Position numbers and translations under genes: made by a program | The notes under the pieces: generated by a model | Told to the model about the DNA's origin: nothing | Seen by the model: the letters and a program-made list of their open reading frames with translations, nothing else | The model's database searches: none | Shown here: piece by piece, positions 16,114 through 25,189 of the stretch | Layout of the letters: each line of letters starts with the position of its first letter | How positions within the stretch are numbered: position 1 is the stretch's first letter | Assembly (NCBI RefSeq): GCF_014873915.1 | Contig: NZ_JADBEJ010000004.1 | Location: forward strand, 744,001-808,000 | DNA length: 64,000 nt | From: Amycolatopsis roodepoortensis | GTDB lineage: Bacteria; Actinomycetota; Actinomycetes; Mycobacteriales; Pseudonocardiaceae | Direction: 5' to 3'

Positions 16114-17304
16114 TCAAGAATCGATCTCCGGGGTGATCCCGCCCGCCGCGGCCAGCGCGCGATGCAGCGCCAGCTCCGCCGTCGGCCCTTCGGCCAGGAC
16201 GATGCCCGTACACGACCGCTGGTCCGCGAGATGACGGATCTCGTCGCCGGGGCTCGCCGTCGGATACCACTCAGGCGAACCAGGCAGGCCAGGCAGCCTG
16301 TCGAGCCCCGACCAGCCCTTCAGCACCCCTTCCGTGGCCGGGTACGCCAGGACGAACGCGACACCCGGTCCCCCACCGACCTCCTGGGTGAGCAAGGCGG
16401 GCTCCTCACCCAGCGCCATGGCGATCATCGCGGAATAGACGTTGGTACCCAACGACCGGCACAGCGCCTCGCCGAGCATCGCCCCGCCGATCCGGATGTT
16501 GATCTCGACGACCTCCGGGCCGTCGGCGGTGAGCACGAATTCGGTGTGCGCGAAGCCCTGCTCGTGCCCGGCGGCCTTGAGCACCCGGCCGATCCAGTCC
16601 GCCAAGCCCGCGTACTCGGCCGCGGGGAAGGCCACCGGGAACGCGGCGGCTTCCTCGCGCCGCACCGGCTCGGGCGACAACTGGCGGGAGAGGATCCCGA
16701 GCAACCGGGTCCTTCCTTGCCAGGTCACGGTTTCCGCGCTGTAGAGCGGGCCGGCGAAATACGGTTCGGCGATCAGATACCCCTTCAGCGGCGTCGTCTT
16801 CGCCTCCAGCCTGGCTCGCTCGAGTTCGGCCTGATCGCGGGCGAGCCACACGCCCCGCGACGACGTTCCCGAAGAATCCTTGACCACCAAGGGAAATCCG
16901 AGTTCCTCGGCGACCATGACCGGCACCGGCCTGCCGCGGGTGAGCCCGTGTTCGTACAGCCGGTCGCGCACCGCGCCCTTGTCCCGCAGCACCCGTACGG
17001 CGGCCGGGTCCGGGCCGGGCAGGCCGAGCCGGGCGGTGAGTTCCGCGCCGGGCAGCGCCCACGTGTCGGTCGAGTTGATGATCCCGGCGAGGTCCGGGAT
17101 GGCGCGCAACGCGGTTTCGCAGGCCGCGATATCGGTGGTGTCGATGTCGACGACCTCGACCCGATCCGGCCCGAGCGTGCCGAGTTCGTAGCGGTAGATA
17201 TCGCGATTTCCGGTGAACAGCACCAGCTTCCGCCCGGCCTCCGCCGCCGCGTCGGCGAGCCTGCCCAGGCCGAAGGTGAGTGCTTCCAGCAGGACGACGG
17301 TCAC
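16114..17304 (-). CDS. ATP-grasp amino-acid ligase-like protein
   Basis: 396 residues from the GTG at 17304, which overlaps the upstream stop (GTGA). The three ATP-grasp parts are visible: an N-terminal Rossmann-like domain (VVLLEALTFGLGRLADAA), the ATP lid with FPLVVKDSSGTSSRGVWLA and YLIAEPYFAGPLYSAE, and the metal-site block TEFVLTADGPEVVEINIRIGGAMLG with conserved Glu and Asn. The family couples ATP hydrolysis to joining a carboxylate with an amine, typically dipeptide formation. Being last in an operon with a PLP enzyme and a siderophore-type transporter, it probably condenses an amino acid made by the neighbour into a small metallophore. This role is inferred. Confidence 0.85.
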   Translation of the reverse strand: MTVVLLEALTFGLGRLADAAAEAGRKLVLFTGNRDIYRYELGTLGPDRVEVVDIDTTDIAACETALRAIPDLAGIINSTDTWALPGAELTARLGLPGPDPAAVRVLRDKGAVRDRLYEHGLTRGRPVPVMVAEELGFPLVVKDSSGTSSRGVWLARDQAELERARLEAKTTPLKGYLIAEPYFAGPLYSAETVTWQGRTRLLGILSRQLSPEPVRREEAAAFPVAFPAAEYAGLADWIGRVLKAAGHEQGFAHTEFVLTADGPEVVEINIRIGGAMLGEALCRSLGTNVYSAMIAMALGEEPALLTQEVGGGPGVAFVLAYPATEGVLKGWSGLDRLPGLPGSPEWYPTASPGDEIRHLADQRSCTGIVLAEGPTAELALHRALAAAGGITPEIDS

Positions 17305-18356
17305 GACACCCGCTCCTTCCGGTACGACGGCTGCACGGGTATCCCGAACCGGCGGCGCCGCCAGTCCATCGCCGCCCACGGCAGGGCGAGTTCGTCGAGT
17401 GAGGCGATCTCGCGCGGCGCGAGGCCCGCCGGGTCGACCGCTTCCCGGTGCCGGGCGAAAACCCTTGCCGTGTAACGGTGCCCGGTGTCCGCGCCGATCA
17501 CTACATGAGTCCGCTCCGGATTCCGCGCCGCCTCCCAGCCCGCGACGAGATACGCCGCACCGGTGGAAAGCCCGGCGAACACGGCGTGGTCACGCATCAG
17601 GCCGACGGTCGCGGCCATCGCGTGCACGAAGTCCAGCCAGTGGATCCGGTCGTACAGCGCGTGATCCACGTTGCCGAACGGGATGGCGGAGCCGATCCCC
17701 GCGATGATCGCGTCCGGATCGGTGAACCGTTCGCTGCCGAAGGTGACACTGCCGAACGGCTGGACCCCGGTCAGGCGGACGTCGGGATCGCGTTCGCGCA
17801 GCGAGCGGGCGATGCCGCCGGTCGACGCGCCGGTGCCCACACTGCCGACGACGGTGAGCGGCCCGGACGGCAGCGCGCGGGCGACGAGAGCGGCGACCTC
17901 GGCGTAACCCACGTAGTGCACGGGGTCGTGGTACTGGCGCATCCAGTGCATGTCCGGATGACGTTCCAGCAGTTCGTGCACGCGGGCGACCCGGCGCCGC
18001 TGATCGAGGCGGAGATCGTCCGACGGCGGCATCTGGTCCACCGTCGCGCCCAGGATCTCCAGCTGTGAGCGCATGGTGAGGTCGACGGTGGTGGACGCGA
18101 CGATATGGCAGCGCAGGCCGTAGCGGTGACAGGCCATCGCCAGCGCGAGCGCGTAGATTCCGCTGGAGCTGTCGATCAGCGTCTGTCCTTTTCGGACTGT
18201 CCCGTCGGCGAGCAGCGACCGCACCGCGCCGAGCGCCGCGTAGACCTTCAGGGTCTCGAAGCGGATCAGCACGATGTTCGGTTCGAGCCGGATCAACGCC
18301 GGCGTCTTGATCGCGTCGGTGACGTGGTCGTGGACCAGCGCGGACATCGCGGTCAC
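17301..18356 (-). CDS. PLP-dependent cysteine-synthase-family enzyme
   Basis: 351 residues. It starts at a GTG overlapping the binding-protein stop (GTGA); an ATG three codons later is an alternative. The fold-type II signature is present: candidate PLP lysine Lys37 in RFETLKVYAALGAVRSL, an SSSGIYALALA substrate loop, and the phosphate-binding GSVGTGASTGG. The lysine context lacks the usual GSxKDR motif of housekeeping cysteine synthases, so it is a divergent member, like enzymes that build 2,3-diaminopropionate or other beta-substituted alanines for siderophores. The product may feed the ATP-grasp ligase encoded next. Confidence 0.85.
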   Translation of the reverse strand: MTAMSALVHDHVTDAIKTPALIRLEPNIVLIRFETLKVYAALGAVRSLLADGTVRKGQTLIDSSSGIYALALAMACHRYGLRCHIVASTTVDLTMRSQLEILGATVDQMPPSDDLRLDQRRRVARVHELLERHPDMHWMRQYHDPVHYVGYAEVAALVARALPSGPLTVVGSVGTGASTGGIARSLRERDPDVRLTGVQPFGSVTFGSERFTDPDAIIAGIGSAIPFGNVDHALYDRIHWLDFVHAMAATVGLMRDHAVFAGLSTGAAYLVAGWEAARNPERTHVVIGADTGHRYTARVFARHREAVDPAGLAPREIASLDELALPWAAMDWRRRRFGIPVQPSYRKERVS

Positions 18357-19336
18357 CGGCCGATCGAGCGCAGGTACGCGGCCAGCGACTCGGCACCCGC
18401 CGCGTTGCGCGGGCCGCTCACGAGGTCCCCGTAGGAGATGACATGGAACCGGTTGTCGCGCACGGCGGGCGTGTTCTTCAGCTGTGGCGCGGATTTGACG
18501 AAGGCGATCTTGTCCTTGGCGGGCTGATCGGCGTAGTCCACCACGACGATCACCTCGGGTTCGGCCTTCACCACCGCTTCCCAGCCGACGCTGCCCCAGC
18601 CGTCCCGCAGATCGCGGAAGACGTTCGTCCCGCCGGCGGCGTCGATGATGTCGTTGGGGGCGGCGTGTTTCCCGGACGTGAACGGCTGGTCGGTGCCGGA
18701 GTCGTAGACGAACACCTTGGCGGGCGGTGTCTTCGGCGCTCCGGCGCGAACCTTGTCGAAGCGTCCCTTGAGTTCCGCGACCAGCTCGTCGGCCCGCTGG
18801 CGCACGCCGAAGATGTCGCCGAGATTGCGCAGGTCGGTGTAGAGCGCTTCGAGCGGCGTCACTTCCTGCTTCGCGGTGGGATACTCCCAGCAGGTCTCGG
18901 TGTGCAGGTAGCTCCGGATGCCGACCTGCTCCAGCAGTTTCGGCGTGATCCCGCGTTCCTCGCTGAACCCGGAATTCCAGCCCGCGATCACCCAGTCCGC
19001 CTTGGCGTTGACCAGGATCTCACGGGTGACCCGCGAAGTGCCGAGCCGTTCGACCTTGGCGTAGTCGTCCTTCCACGGCGAACCGGCGATCGACGGGTCG
19101 CCGAGCGAATTCATCACGTAGCCACGCATCCGGCCGGCGAGCCCGAGCGCGAACATCTTCTCGGCCCCCGAAACGTCGTAGGCGACGGGACGTTGCGGCG
19201 CGGGGAAGGTGACCTGCGCGCCGCAATTGGTCACCGTGGCCTGTGCCGGCGCGGTCGGCCCGGCCTCGACCTGGGCACCGCAGGCGCTCAGGAGCAGTGC
19301 CGCGGCGAAGATCGCGGTCACCCTAAACGGCTTCAT
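18353..19336 (-). CDS. Siderophore/iron-type ABC substrate-binding lipoprotein
   Basis: 327 residues with a lipobox LLLSAC-G (Cys near residue 19) and a class III (FepB/BtuF/TroA-like) binding fold: an N-terminal lobe with VAYDVSGAEKMFALGLAGRMRG, a rigid connecting helix around LYTDLRNLGDIFGVRQRADELVAELKGRF, and a C-terminal lobe ending PAVRDNRFHVISYGDLVSG. It would capture the ferric or metal chelate outside the membrane. It overlaps the ATPase gene upstream (GTGA/ATGA type) and the PLP enzyme gene downstream. Confidence 0.9.
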   Translation of the reverse strand: MKPFRVTAIFAAALLLSACGAQVEAGPTAPAQATVTNCGAQVTFPAPQRPVAYDVSGAEKMFALGLAGRMRGYVMNSLGDPSIAGSPWKDDYAKVERLGTSRVTREILVNAKADWVIAGWNSGFSEERGITPKLLEQVGIRSYLHTETCWEYPTAKQEVTPLEALYTDLRNLGDIFGVRQRADELVAELKGRFDKVRAGAPKTPPAKVFVYDSGTDQPFTSGKHAAPNDIIDAAGGTNVFRDLRDGWGSVGWEAVVKAEPEVIVVVDYADQPAKDKIAFVKSAPQLKNTPAVRDNRFHVISYGDLVSGPRNAAGAESLAAYLRSIGR

Positions 19337-20121
19337 CGTGTGATCCCCTCGGTTTCATCGGCGGGAAGGTCGTAGAGCAGTTGGAGCGCCCCGGTCACGG
19401 GATGGGTCACCTGGGTGACCTCGACGCCGAACACGGCGCGGACCGTTTCCGGCGTGAGCACCTCGGCCGGGGTGCCGCAGGCGGCGAGCGATCCGGCGCG
19501 CAGCAACGCGATCCGGTGACAGACGGCGGCGGCGAGGTTGAGGTCGTGCAGCGCGACGAGCACGGTGAGCCCGCAGTCACGCAGGAACTTCAGCAGTTCC
19601 ACCTGGTGACGGACGTCGAGATGGTTCGTCGGCTCGTCGAGGACCAGCACCTCCGGTTCCTGCACGAGCGCCCTCGCCACCAGCACCCGCTGCCGTTCGC
19701 CACCGGAAAGTGTCAGCACGCTGCGCTGGGCGAGATGGGTGATGTCCATCCGCCGCAACGCTTCCCGGCACAGCGCGCGTTCGCGGGCCGAGAGCCGGAG
19801 GTTGCCGCGCTGATGCGGCGACCGCCCGAGCGCGACGACCTCCTCGACCGTGAAGTCCAGATCGGCCCGGCTGTCCTGGGTGAGCGCGGCGATCCGCCGG
19901 GCGGTGTCGCGCAACCCCTGCCCGGCGAGGTCGGTCCCGTCGAGCAGGACCGCACCGCCGGACGGCGACAGCGCCCGGTAGACACAGCGCAACGCCGTCG
20001 ACTTGCCGCTGCCGTTGGGGCCGAGCAGGCCGACGACCTCGCCCGCCCCGACGTCCAGACACAGCTCGCGGATCAGCGCCGACCCGGCCACCTCGACGGA
20101 AAGTTCCCGCAGCGACAGCAT
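19333..20121 (-). CDS. ABC transporter ATPase, FecE/FepC type
   Basis: 262 residues from the ATG at 20121; the longer open frame upstream overlaps the permease and is not used. Walker A GPNGSGKST, Q-loop (ALTQDSRADLDF), signature LSGGERQRVLVARAL, Walker B VLVLDEPTNHLDV and H-loop LVALHDLNLA are all present. Length and sequence are typical of iron-chelate/cobalamin importers. Its start overlaps the permease stop by one base and its own end overlaps the binding-protein start. Confidence 0.95.
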   Translation of the reverse strand: MLSLRELSVEVAGSALIRELCLDVGAGEVVGLLGPNGSGKSTALRCVYRALSPSGGAVLLDGTDLAGQGLRDTARRIAALTQDSRADLDFTVEEVVALGRSPHQRGNLRLSARERALCREALRRMDITHLAQRSVLTLSGGERQRVLVARALVQEPEVLVLDEPTNHLDVRHQVELLKFLRDCGLTVLVALHDLNLAAAVCHRIALLRAGSLAACGTPAEVLTPETVRAVFGVEVTQVTHPVTGALQLLYDLPADETEGITR

Positions 20122-21212
20122 CAGCGGCCTCCGAACGCGTAGCCGCGGCGCCGCATCACGACGAGGAACACCGGAACGCCGATCAGCGCGGTGATCACGC
20201 CGAGCGGCAGTTCCTCGGGCGCGACGAGCGTGCGGGCCAGCAGATCGACCCACACCAGGAAGACCGCGCCCACCAGCGGCGCGAGCGCCAGCACCCGGCG
20301 GTGCCCCGAACCGGCGATCATCCGCACCACATGCGGCAGGACCAGCCCGACGAACCCGATCGAACCGCTGACCGCCACCAGCAGGCCGGTGACGACCGCG
20401 GTGAGCAGGAAGAGCCAGCGGCGCAACGCGGCCGCGTCGGTACCGAGGCTCATCGCGGTCTCGTCGCCCATGGACAGGACGTCGAGCGCGGTGCCGTACC
20501 GCAGCAGGACCACGACCGCGACGGCCACCCCGAGCGCGGCCAGCGGCAGGGACGCCCACGTCGCCGCGCCGAGGCTGCCGAGCAGCCAGAACAGCACGGT
20601 CTGCGCGGCCTGGCCGTTCGGTGACAGGTAGACGAGCACGCTCATCACCGCCTGGAAGGCATACGTGAGCGCGACCCCGGTGAGCACCAGACGCAACGGC
20701 GTCAGACCGAATTTGCTGCGGGCGGCGAGATAGACGATCGCCGTCGCGCCGAGCGCGCCGAGGAAGGCGGCCGTCGACAACGCCAGCACGCCGAGGCCGG
20801 CGAACAGGCCGAACACCACAACGGCGGCGGCACCGACCGAGGCGCCCGACGAGATCCCGAGCACGAACGGATCGGCGAGGGCGTTGCGGACCAGTGCCTG
20901 CACCGCGACGCCGACCACCGCGAGCCCCGCGCCGACCACGGCCGCCAGCAGCACCCGCGGGGCGCGGACCTGCCAGACGATCGAGTAGCCGGTGACCTCG
21001 TCGCCGGTGATGGTGCCCCCGGTGATCGCCTTTCCCAGGTAGCGCAGGACATCCGGGAGCGCGACGGTGGACGGGCCGAGCGCGATGCCCGCGATCAGCG
21101 AGATCAGGAGCGCGACCGACAGCAGGATCACCGGGCCGGTGAGCCGCAGCGGACGCGCGGTCTCGTCATCCGGTTCCGCGAAGAGGCGGAGCGGCTCAGG
21201 CACATTCACCAC
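20121..21212 (-). CDS. FecCD-family permease of an iron-chelate importer
   Basis: 363 residues, one complete FecCD permease of about ten membrane helices. Characteristic blocks are VRAPRVLLAAVVGAGLAVVGVAVQALVRNALADPFVLG, which contains the coupling region, and GFVGLVLPHVVRMIAGSGHRR near the C-terminus. Only one permease gene is present, so it probably acts as a homodimer with the adjacent ATPase. The GTG start at 21212 (alternatives at 21209 and 21203) overlaps the methyltransferase end by up to 17 bases, showing operon coupling. Confidence 0.93.
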   Translation of the reverse strand: MVNVPEPLRLFAEPDDETARPLRLTGPVILLSVALLISLIAGIALGPSTVALPDVLRYLGKAITGGTITGDEVTGYSIVWQVRAPRVLLAAVVGAGLAVVGVAVQALVRNALADPFVLGISSGASVGAAAVVVFGLFAGLGVLALSTAAFLGALGATAIVYLAARSKFGLTPLRLVLTGVALTYAFQAVMSVLVYLSPNGQAAQTVLFWLLGSLGAATWASLPLAALGVAVAVVVLLRYGTALDVLSMGDETAMSLGTDAAALRRWLFLLTAVVTGLLVAVSGSIGFVGLVLPHVVRMIAGSGHRRVLALAPLVGAVFLVWVDLLARTLVAPEELPLGVITALIGVPVFLVVMRRRGYAFGGR

Positions 21213-21933
21213 GCACGATCAGGCGGCGCGCGTGGTTGTCGTACGGCGAACCGTCGAAGTCACCGAAGCACTCGACACCGGTGAACCCCGCCGTCTCGAA
21301 CAGCGCCTTCAGTTCCGCGGCGCTGTAGAGGAAGGACAGGATCGACGCCTGCTTCGCCTCGCCGTCGCGGACCAGGGTCCACTCGGTCCTGAGCCGGGTC
21401 CAGTCGTCGAGGATGGTGTCGCGCATGAACACCGTCCCGCCGTCGACGTCGACCGCCTTCGGGCGCCCGACCCAGCCGGCCAGCACCTCCTTGCCGAGCA
21501 CGTCGATCAGCAGCCTTCCGCCGGGCGCGAGGCTGGCGTAGGCGTTTCGCAGCACCGCGAGGTTGTCGCCGGGCTCGGTGAAGTAGCCGAAGGACGTGTA
21601 CATGTTGATGATCAGGTCGTACGCGGCGGGTTCGGTGTATTCGAGCATGTCGGCCTGGATCAGCTTCGCGGCGACTCCCGCGTTCTCGCAGGCTTCACGC
21701 GCGCGTTCGAGCATCGCCGGGCTGAGATCGACGCCGGTCACGTCGGCGCCCCGCTTCGCCAGCGGCACGACGTGGGTCGCCGGGCCGCAGGCCAGGTCCA
21801 GCACCTTCGTCTCCGGTGTGACCGCGAGCAGCGGTGACGTGGCCGTCAGGCGTTCGGCCTCTTCGGCGCGGCTGGGCGGGAACATGACGTCCGCGAAGCC
21901 GACCCACAGGTCGTCGTCCTCGTACCAGTGCAT
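21196..21933 (-). CDS. Class I SAM-dependent methyltransferase
   Basis: 245 residues from the ATG at 21933, preceded by GGAGAG. Motif I VLDLACGPATHVVPLAKRGADVTGVDLS is canonical, followed by IINMYTSFGYF (motif II/III region) and a long beta-rich C-terminal part. It is the first gene of the minus-strand operon, coupled to the permease. It could methylate the metallophore or its precursor; the substrate is unknown. The fold family also includes UbiE-like and natural-product N/O-methyltransferases. Confidence 0.88.
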   Translation of the reverse strand: MHWYEDDDLWVGFADVMFPPSRAEEAERLTATSPLLAVTPETKVLDLACGPATHVVPLAKRGADVTGVDLSPAMLERAREACENAGVAAKLIQADMLEYTEPAAYDLIINMYTSFGYFTEPGDNLAVLRNAYASLAPGGRLLIDVLGKEVLAGWVGRPKAVDVDGGTVFMRDTILDDWTRLRTEWTLVRDGEAKQASILSFLYSAAELKALFETAGFTGVECFGDFDGSPYDNHARRLIVRGECA

Positions 21934-22078
21934 CTCTCTCCGCTCGCCGGGCCGCACGATTCAGCCCCACAAGTCGTCGAAAGGTCGTCTTCGGTTCCCG
22001 GCTCCGGCACCTTTCTCGTGGAGTGATCACGGGATGGGCGTTCGGGGGCAGTCACGGGCGCCCGAGCCCGCCCGAAGT

Positions 22079-22129
22079 GCGTGAAGGCCCCCTTCCCTCG
22101 GCTGAGCCGAGGGAAGGGGGCCTTCACGC
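22079..22129. repeat. Long palindrome, family A copy 2
   Basis: 25-nt arms (22079-22103, 22105-22129) around one central base, with the same core as 3681-3735. It lies upstream of the methyltransferase and downstream of the HTH membrane protein gene, so it probably terminates the latter. Confidence 0.85.
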
Positions 22130-22189
22130 GCGGCCGCTGTGCCTCCTGTGGCCGCTCCGTGACCGGAACGACCACCCCGGCGCCGGCCA

Positions 22190-23191
22190 TCACGGCGGCG
22201 GGATCAGATCGACGAGGAACGTCTGGTCGGGCGCTCCCGAACAACGCTCCCGCACGACCTCCGTCCCCGCGACGGTGTCCAGGTCGCGCAGGCCCAGGCA
22301 CTGGCTGGTGCCGACGGGCCGGATGACGAACCGCCCCGGCTCGTCCGGACCCGCCGAGCCGATGGTGAACAACTGGTCCATACCATCGTCGTCGCAGTCG
22401 TCGCGGGGCTCGATCAGGTCGTGCCCCAGCCCTTCGTTCACGACCGTGAGGCAGCCGACCCCGGTCTCCGGATGGTGCCACTGGAACTGCACGGCGTTCT
22501 CTTCCCCCACGGGATCGATGAACAGGCGCGGCGCCGCCTCACCACCGCAGGGTTGCTGTGCGACGACGGCACCGGAATACAGCCGGGTCCGGTCCCGCCC
22601 TTCGGCGAGACAGAACTGGGGCGACCGGGCGGGGCGGATCTGCGCCCAGCTGCCCACTTCCCGTACGTCCAGCCCCGGCACCACGGCCGCGGTCTCCTTG
22701 GCCTTCGAGGACGCGCCGAACGACCGCGTCAGATATCCCAAGGTCCCGACGAGGACGACACTCACGATCGCGGCCACGATCAGCGGCGCGCGCCAGCGCC
22801 GGCGGGATCGCGGTTCCGGCTCCGGCTCCGGCGGCGGGACGGCTTCCGCCTTCGTCTCGTCGGCGGGCCGCGGCGGTGTTCCCATCGCGATCCGGGTCCG
22901 GGAGTCGAGCCACCGCCGTACCTCTTCGTCGTTCAACCCGCACGCGCGCGTGAACGTCTCGACGAACGATTCGCGCGGCAGTGTGGTGCGGCCGAGAGTG
23001 GTCGCGACCGTACTCGCCGGAAGTGTTCCCCCGAGTTCTTTCGCCCGCCCGGCCAACTGCCGATAAGTCAATCCGGACCACGTTCTCAATACACGCAGTG
23101 CTGCTGTGAACTCAGCCGGTGAAGCCGTCGAGTCCGGCGGGTGAACCGTCGCCGGCGACTCCCCGTCGTCGCCCCCCTCATCAACGATCAT
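22190..23191 (-). CDS. Membrane-anchored XRE-like HTH protein with lectin-like C-terminal domain
   Basis: 333 residues in three parts. Residues 25-95 form a Cro/XRE-type helix-turn-helix (LTYRQLAGRAKELGGTLPASTVATTLGRTTLP...EVRRWLDSR). A Pro/Glu/Arg linker follows, then one membrane helix (APLIVAAIVSVVLVGTLGYL) at about 135-155. The exterior domain of about 170 residues has several conserved Cys and QxW-like blocks (FCLAEGRDRTRLYSGAVV, GVGCLTVVNEG, SQCLGLRDL) resembling a ricin-type beta-trefoil. Similar cytoplasmic-HTH, membrane, exterior-domain proteins are common in actinomycetes, with unknown signals. A CTGAG-5-CTCAG repeat just upstream may be its operator. Confidence 0.75.
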   Translation of the reverse strand: MIVDEGGDDGESPATVHPPDSTASPAEFTAALRVLRTWSGLTYRQLAGRAKELGGTLPASTVATTLGRTTLPRESFVETFTRACGLNDEEVRRWLDSRTRIAMGTPPRPADETKAEAVPPPEPEPEPRSRRRWRAPLIVAAIVSVVLVGTLGYLTRSFGASSKAKETAAVVPGLDVREVGSWAQIRPARSPQFCLAEGRDRTRLYSGAVVAQQPCGGEAAPRLFIDPVGEENAVQFQWHHPETGVGCLTVVNEGLGHDLIEPRDDCDDDGMDQLFTIGSAGPDEPGRFVIRPVGTSQCLGLRDLDTVAGTEVVRERCSGAPDQTFLVDLIPPP

Positions 23192-23746
23192 CGCTCTAGA
23201 TTGACTGAGCCGATCTCAGCCGCGATACCGCCATTCAGCGGCGCCGGAAACCGCTGTTCGGACCACTCGAACGATTTCGAACAAGGCCGAACTGGCCGAA
23301 GGTTGCCCCTGCGCTGGTCAGGAAGTCAGGCTGGCCCCAGTCGGTCTCGACACCGACCGAACCTGGGGAGGCCCGGGAAAGCCGGGCCGGAGAAAAATGA
23401 GCAAACCGGAAGCATCCGCACGATCATCGTCAAGGGCGACGGTGAACCCGGCGGAAACTCCCGGTTCATCTCGGAAGGCGTCCACTGAAATCTCCGTACT
23501 GAAGACCGGATGACGCCGGCATCGCCCGTGTGGGGCGGTCGATGCGCTGATTCCGAAGAAAATCCCTCGTGCGCCGCACATCTGAGCACACGCGAGGAGT
23601 GAACGCTGCGATTCCCGCAGTGCACCGGCGGTCAGGCGCCCGTTCGAGGGCATAACCCTTCTCCGTGCCTTCCGGCGGTATGGCTCGATCTCGTTCGAAC
23701 TCGGTCGTCCCTGAATGGCGAACATCGGATTTGTGGAGCGTTGTTG
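23192..23746. other. 555-base intergenic/leader region with hairpins and no convincing gene
   Basis: This is the shared upstream region of the HTH protein (left) and the flavoprotein operon (right). It contains CTGAG-N5-CTCAG at 23205-23219 and two adjacent hairpins at 23335-23388 (CCCCAG/TCGGTC nested stem, then GGCCCGG-5-CCGGGCC), followed by short low-confidence frames. The 38-codon frame at 23397 has weak codon bias. GC content and codon patterns are lower and less regular than in neighbouring genes. The hairpins could be a terminator pair or a leader attenuator for the operon starting at 23747. Confidence 0.5.
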
Positions 23747-25189
23747 ATGGATAACGGGAAAAATGCCGTCGCCGAAAGGCAGGTAGTCGTCGTCGGTGCC
23801 GGTAATGCGGGCCTCTGCGCGGGGATAGCCGCACTACAGGCGGGCGCGACGACGGTCAGTGTCCTCGAAGCCGCACCGAGGAATTTACGCGGTGGAAACA
23901 GTTCTCTGACCAGGACGATGCGTTTCTCCTGGCAAGAAAGACCATTCATCGCCTCCCTGTTACGGGAGGCGGACAAAGGCCGGGTCGAAGAGATACTGGC
24001 GGGCAGGCCGGGATACACCGACGAGCAGTACCTCGGCGATTGGCTGGCGGTGTCCGGCGATCAGGTGGACGTCGCCCTCATCGAATCGATCATCCGCCGT
24101 TCGACGGACACGATCACCTGGATGCGCGACTTCGGTCAGCGCTGGGCGCCGAGACCGACCCCGCTGCCCGGTGACGTGCCGATCGTCCTCGACGGCGGCG
24201 GACAGAGCCTGCAGGACCGCAACTTCGCCCGGTTCGAACAGCTCGGTGGAACGGTCTTCTACGACAGCGCGGTCACCGGATTCGAGAGGACCGACGGCGG
24301 CCGGTATCTGCTCCACGGTTCCGGCCCCGCGTTCCCCATGCTCGCCGACGCGCTGGTGCTGGCATCGGCCGGCTTCGAGGCGAACGACCGGCTGCGTGAA
24401 CGCCACCTCGGCGAACAGTGGCGGGACGTGAAGCTGCGCGGCGTCCCGTTCAACGAAGGGGCCCCGCTGGCGGCGGCCGTCGACCTCGGCGCCGACACCG
24501 CGGGCAACTGGGAAAAGTGCCACACCACGCCGCAGGGCATCAACCTGCCCGACCACATGCTGCCGGGACAGATGCACAAATCCCATGGCCTGGCCCGCTA
24601 CGCCTATCCGCTGGGTGTCGTGGTCAACCGGGAGGGGCGCCGGTTCTTCGACGAATCCGGCGGCTACAGCAACCTCACCTACGTCACGCTGGGCCAGAAG
24701 ATCCAGGAACAGCCGGGAAGGATCGCCTTCCAGATCTTCGACGACAAGGTCGTCTCGGCGGGCTCGCTCCCGAAGGGTTACGTCGGCGACCCGGCGTCGG
24801 TGTCCGTCTCCTCGCTCGAAGAAGGCGCCCGGCGGCTCGGCATCGACGCCGCGAACCTGACCGCCGAAGTCCAGCGGCTGCACGACGGCCAGGCGGAGAA
24901 ACGTCTCGACACGCCCCCGTACCTGTTCGTCCCGGTGGTCTGCGGGCTGACCTTCACCTACGGCGGGCTGTCCGTTACCCCGGATGCCGAAGTACGCGGC
25001 GGCGGCGAGCCGATCAGCGGCCTGTACGCGGCGGGTGTGATCGTCGGCGGCCTTTACGACCAGGGCTATCCGGGCGGCACCGGCCTGATGGCGGGCGCCG
25101 TGCTGGGGCGGGCGGCGGGAACGTCCGCCGCCCGGCACGCCATCCGGTCACGGGGAGGGGAAGCCCGTGTCGGCACCAACGCTGGCTGA
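23747..25189 (+). CDS. TcuA-like FAD-dependent dehydrogenase
   Basis: 480 residues from ATG 23747 with a GGAG ribosome site. It has a dinucleotide motif VVVGAGNAGLCAGIAALQAG near the N-terminus, then the signature EAAPRNLRGGNSSLTRTMRF seen in tricarballylate dehydrogenase (TcuA)/fumarate-reductase-type flavoproteins, and a C-terminal FAD block GLYAAGVIVGGLYDQGYPGGTGLMAGAVLGR. Family members oxidise or desaturate small carboxylic acids or act on ring substrates. It is the first gene of a five-gene unit; the next start overlaps it by 23 bases. The true substrate is unknown. Confidence 0.85.
   Translation: MDNGKNAVAERQVVVVGAGNAGLCAGIAALQAGATTVSVLEAAPRNLRGGNSSLTRTMRFSWQERPFIASLLREADKGRVEEILAGRPGYTDEQYLGDWLAVSGDQVDVALIESIIRRSTDTITWMRDFGQRWAPRPTPLPGDVPIVLDGGGQSLQDRNFARFEQLGGTVFYDSAVTGFERTDGGRYLLHGSGPAFPMLADALVLASAGFEANDRLRERHLGEQWRDVKLRGVPFNEGAPLAAAVDLGADTAGNWEKCHTTPQGINLPDHMLPGQMHKSHGLARYAYPLGVVVNREGRRFFDESGGYSNLTYVTLGQKIQEQPGRIAFQIFDDKVVSAGSLPKGYVGDPASVSVSSLEEGARRLGIDAANLTAEVQRLHDGQAEKRLDTPPYLFVPVVCGLTFTYGGLSVTPDAEVRGGGEPISGLYAAGVIVGGLYDQGYPGGTGLMAGAVLGRAAGTSAARHAIRSRGGEARVGTNAG

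Noticed and set aside
19333..20559. 408-codon frame as a larger ABC ATPase
   Set aside because: The extra N-terminus overlaps the permease gene antiparallel to no known domain; ATG 20121 gives the normal length.
23397..23513. 38-codon ORF rich in Ser/Thr after hairpins, considered as a RiPP precursor
   Set aside because: It has a good ribosome site but low GC at third codon positions compared with neighbours, and no leader/core pattern or modification enzyme beside it. A different frame over the same DNA has more normal codon bias.
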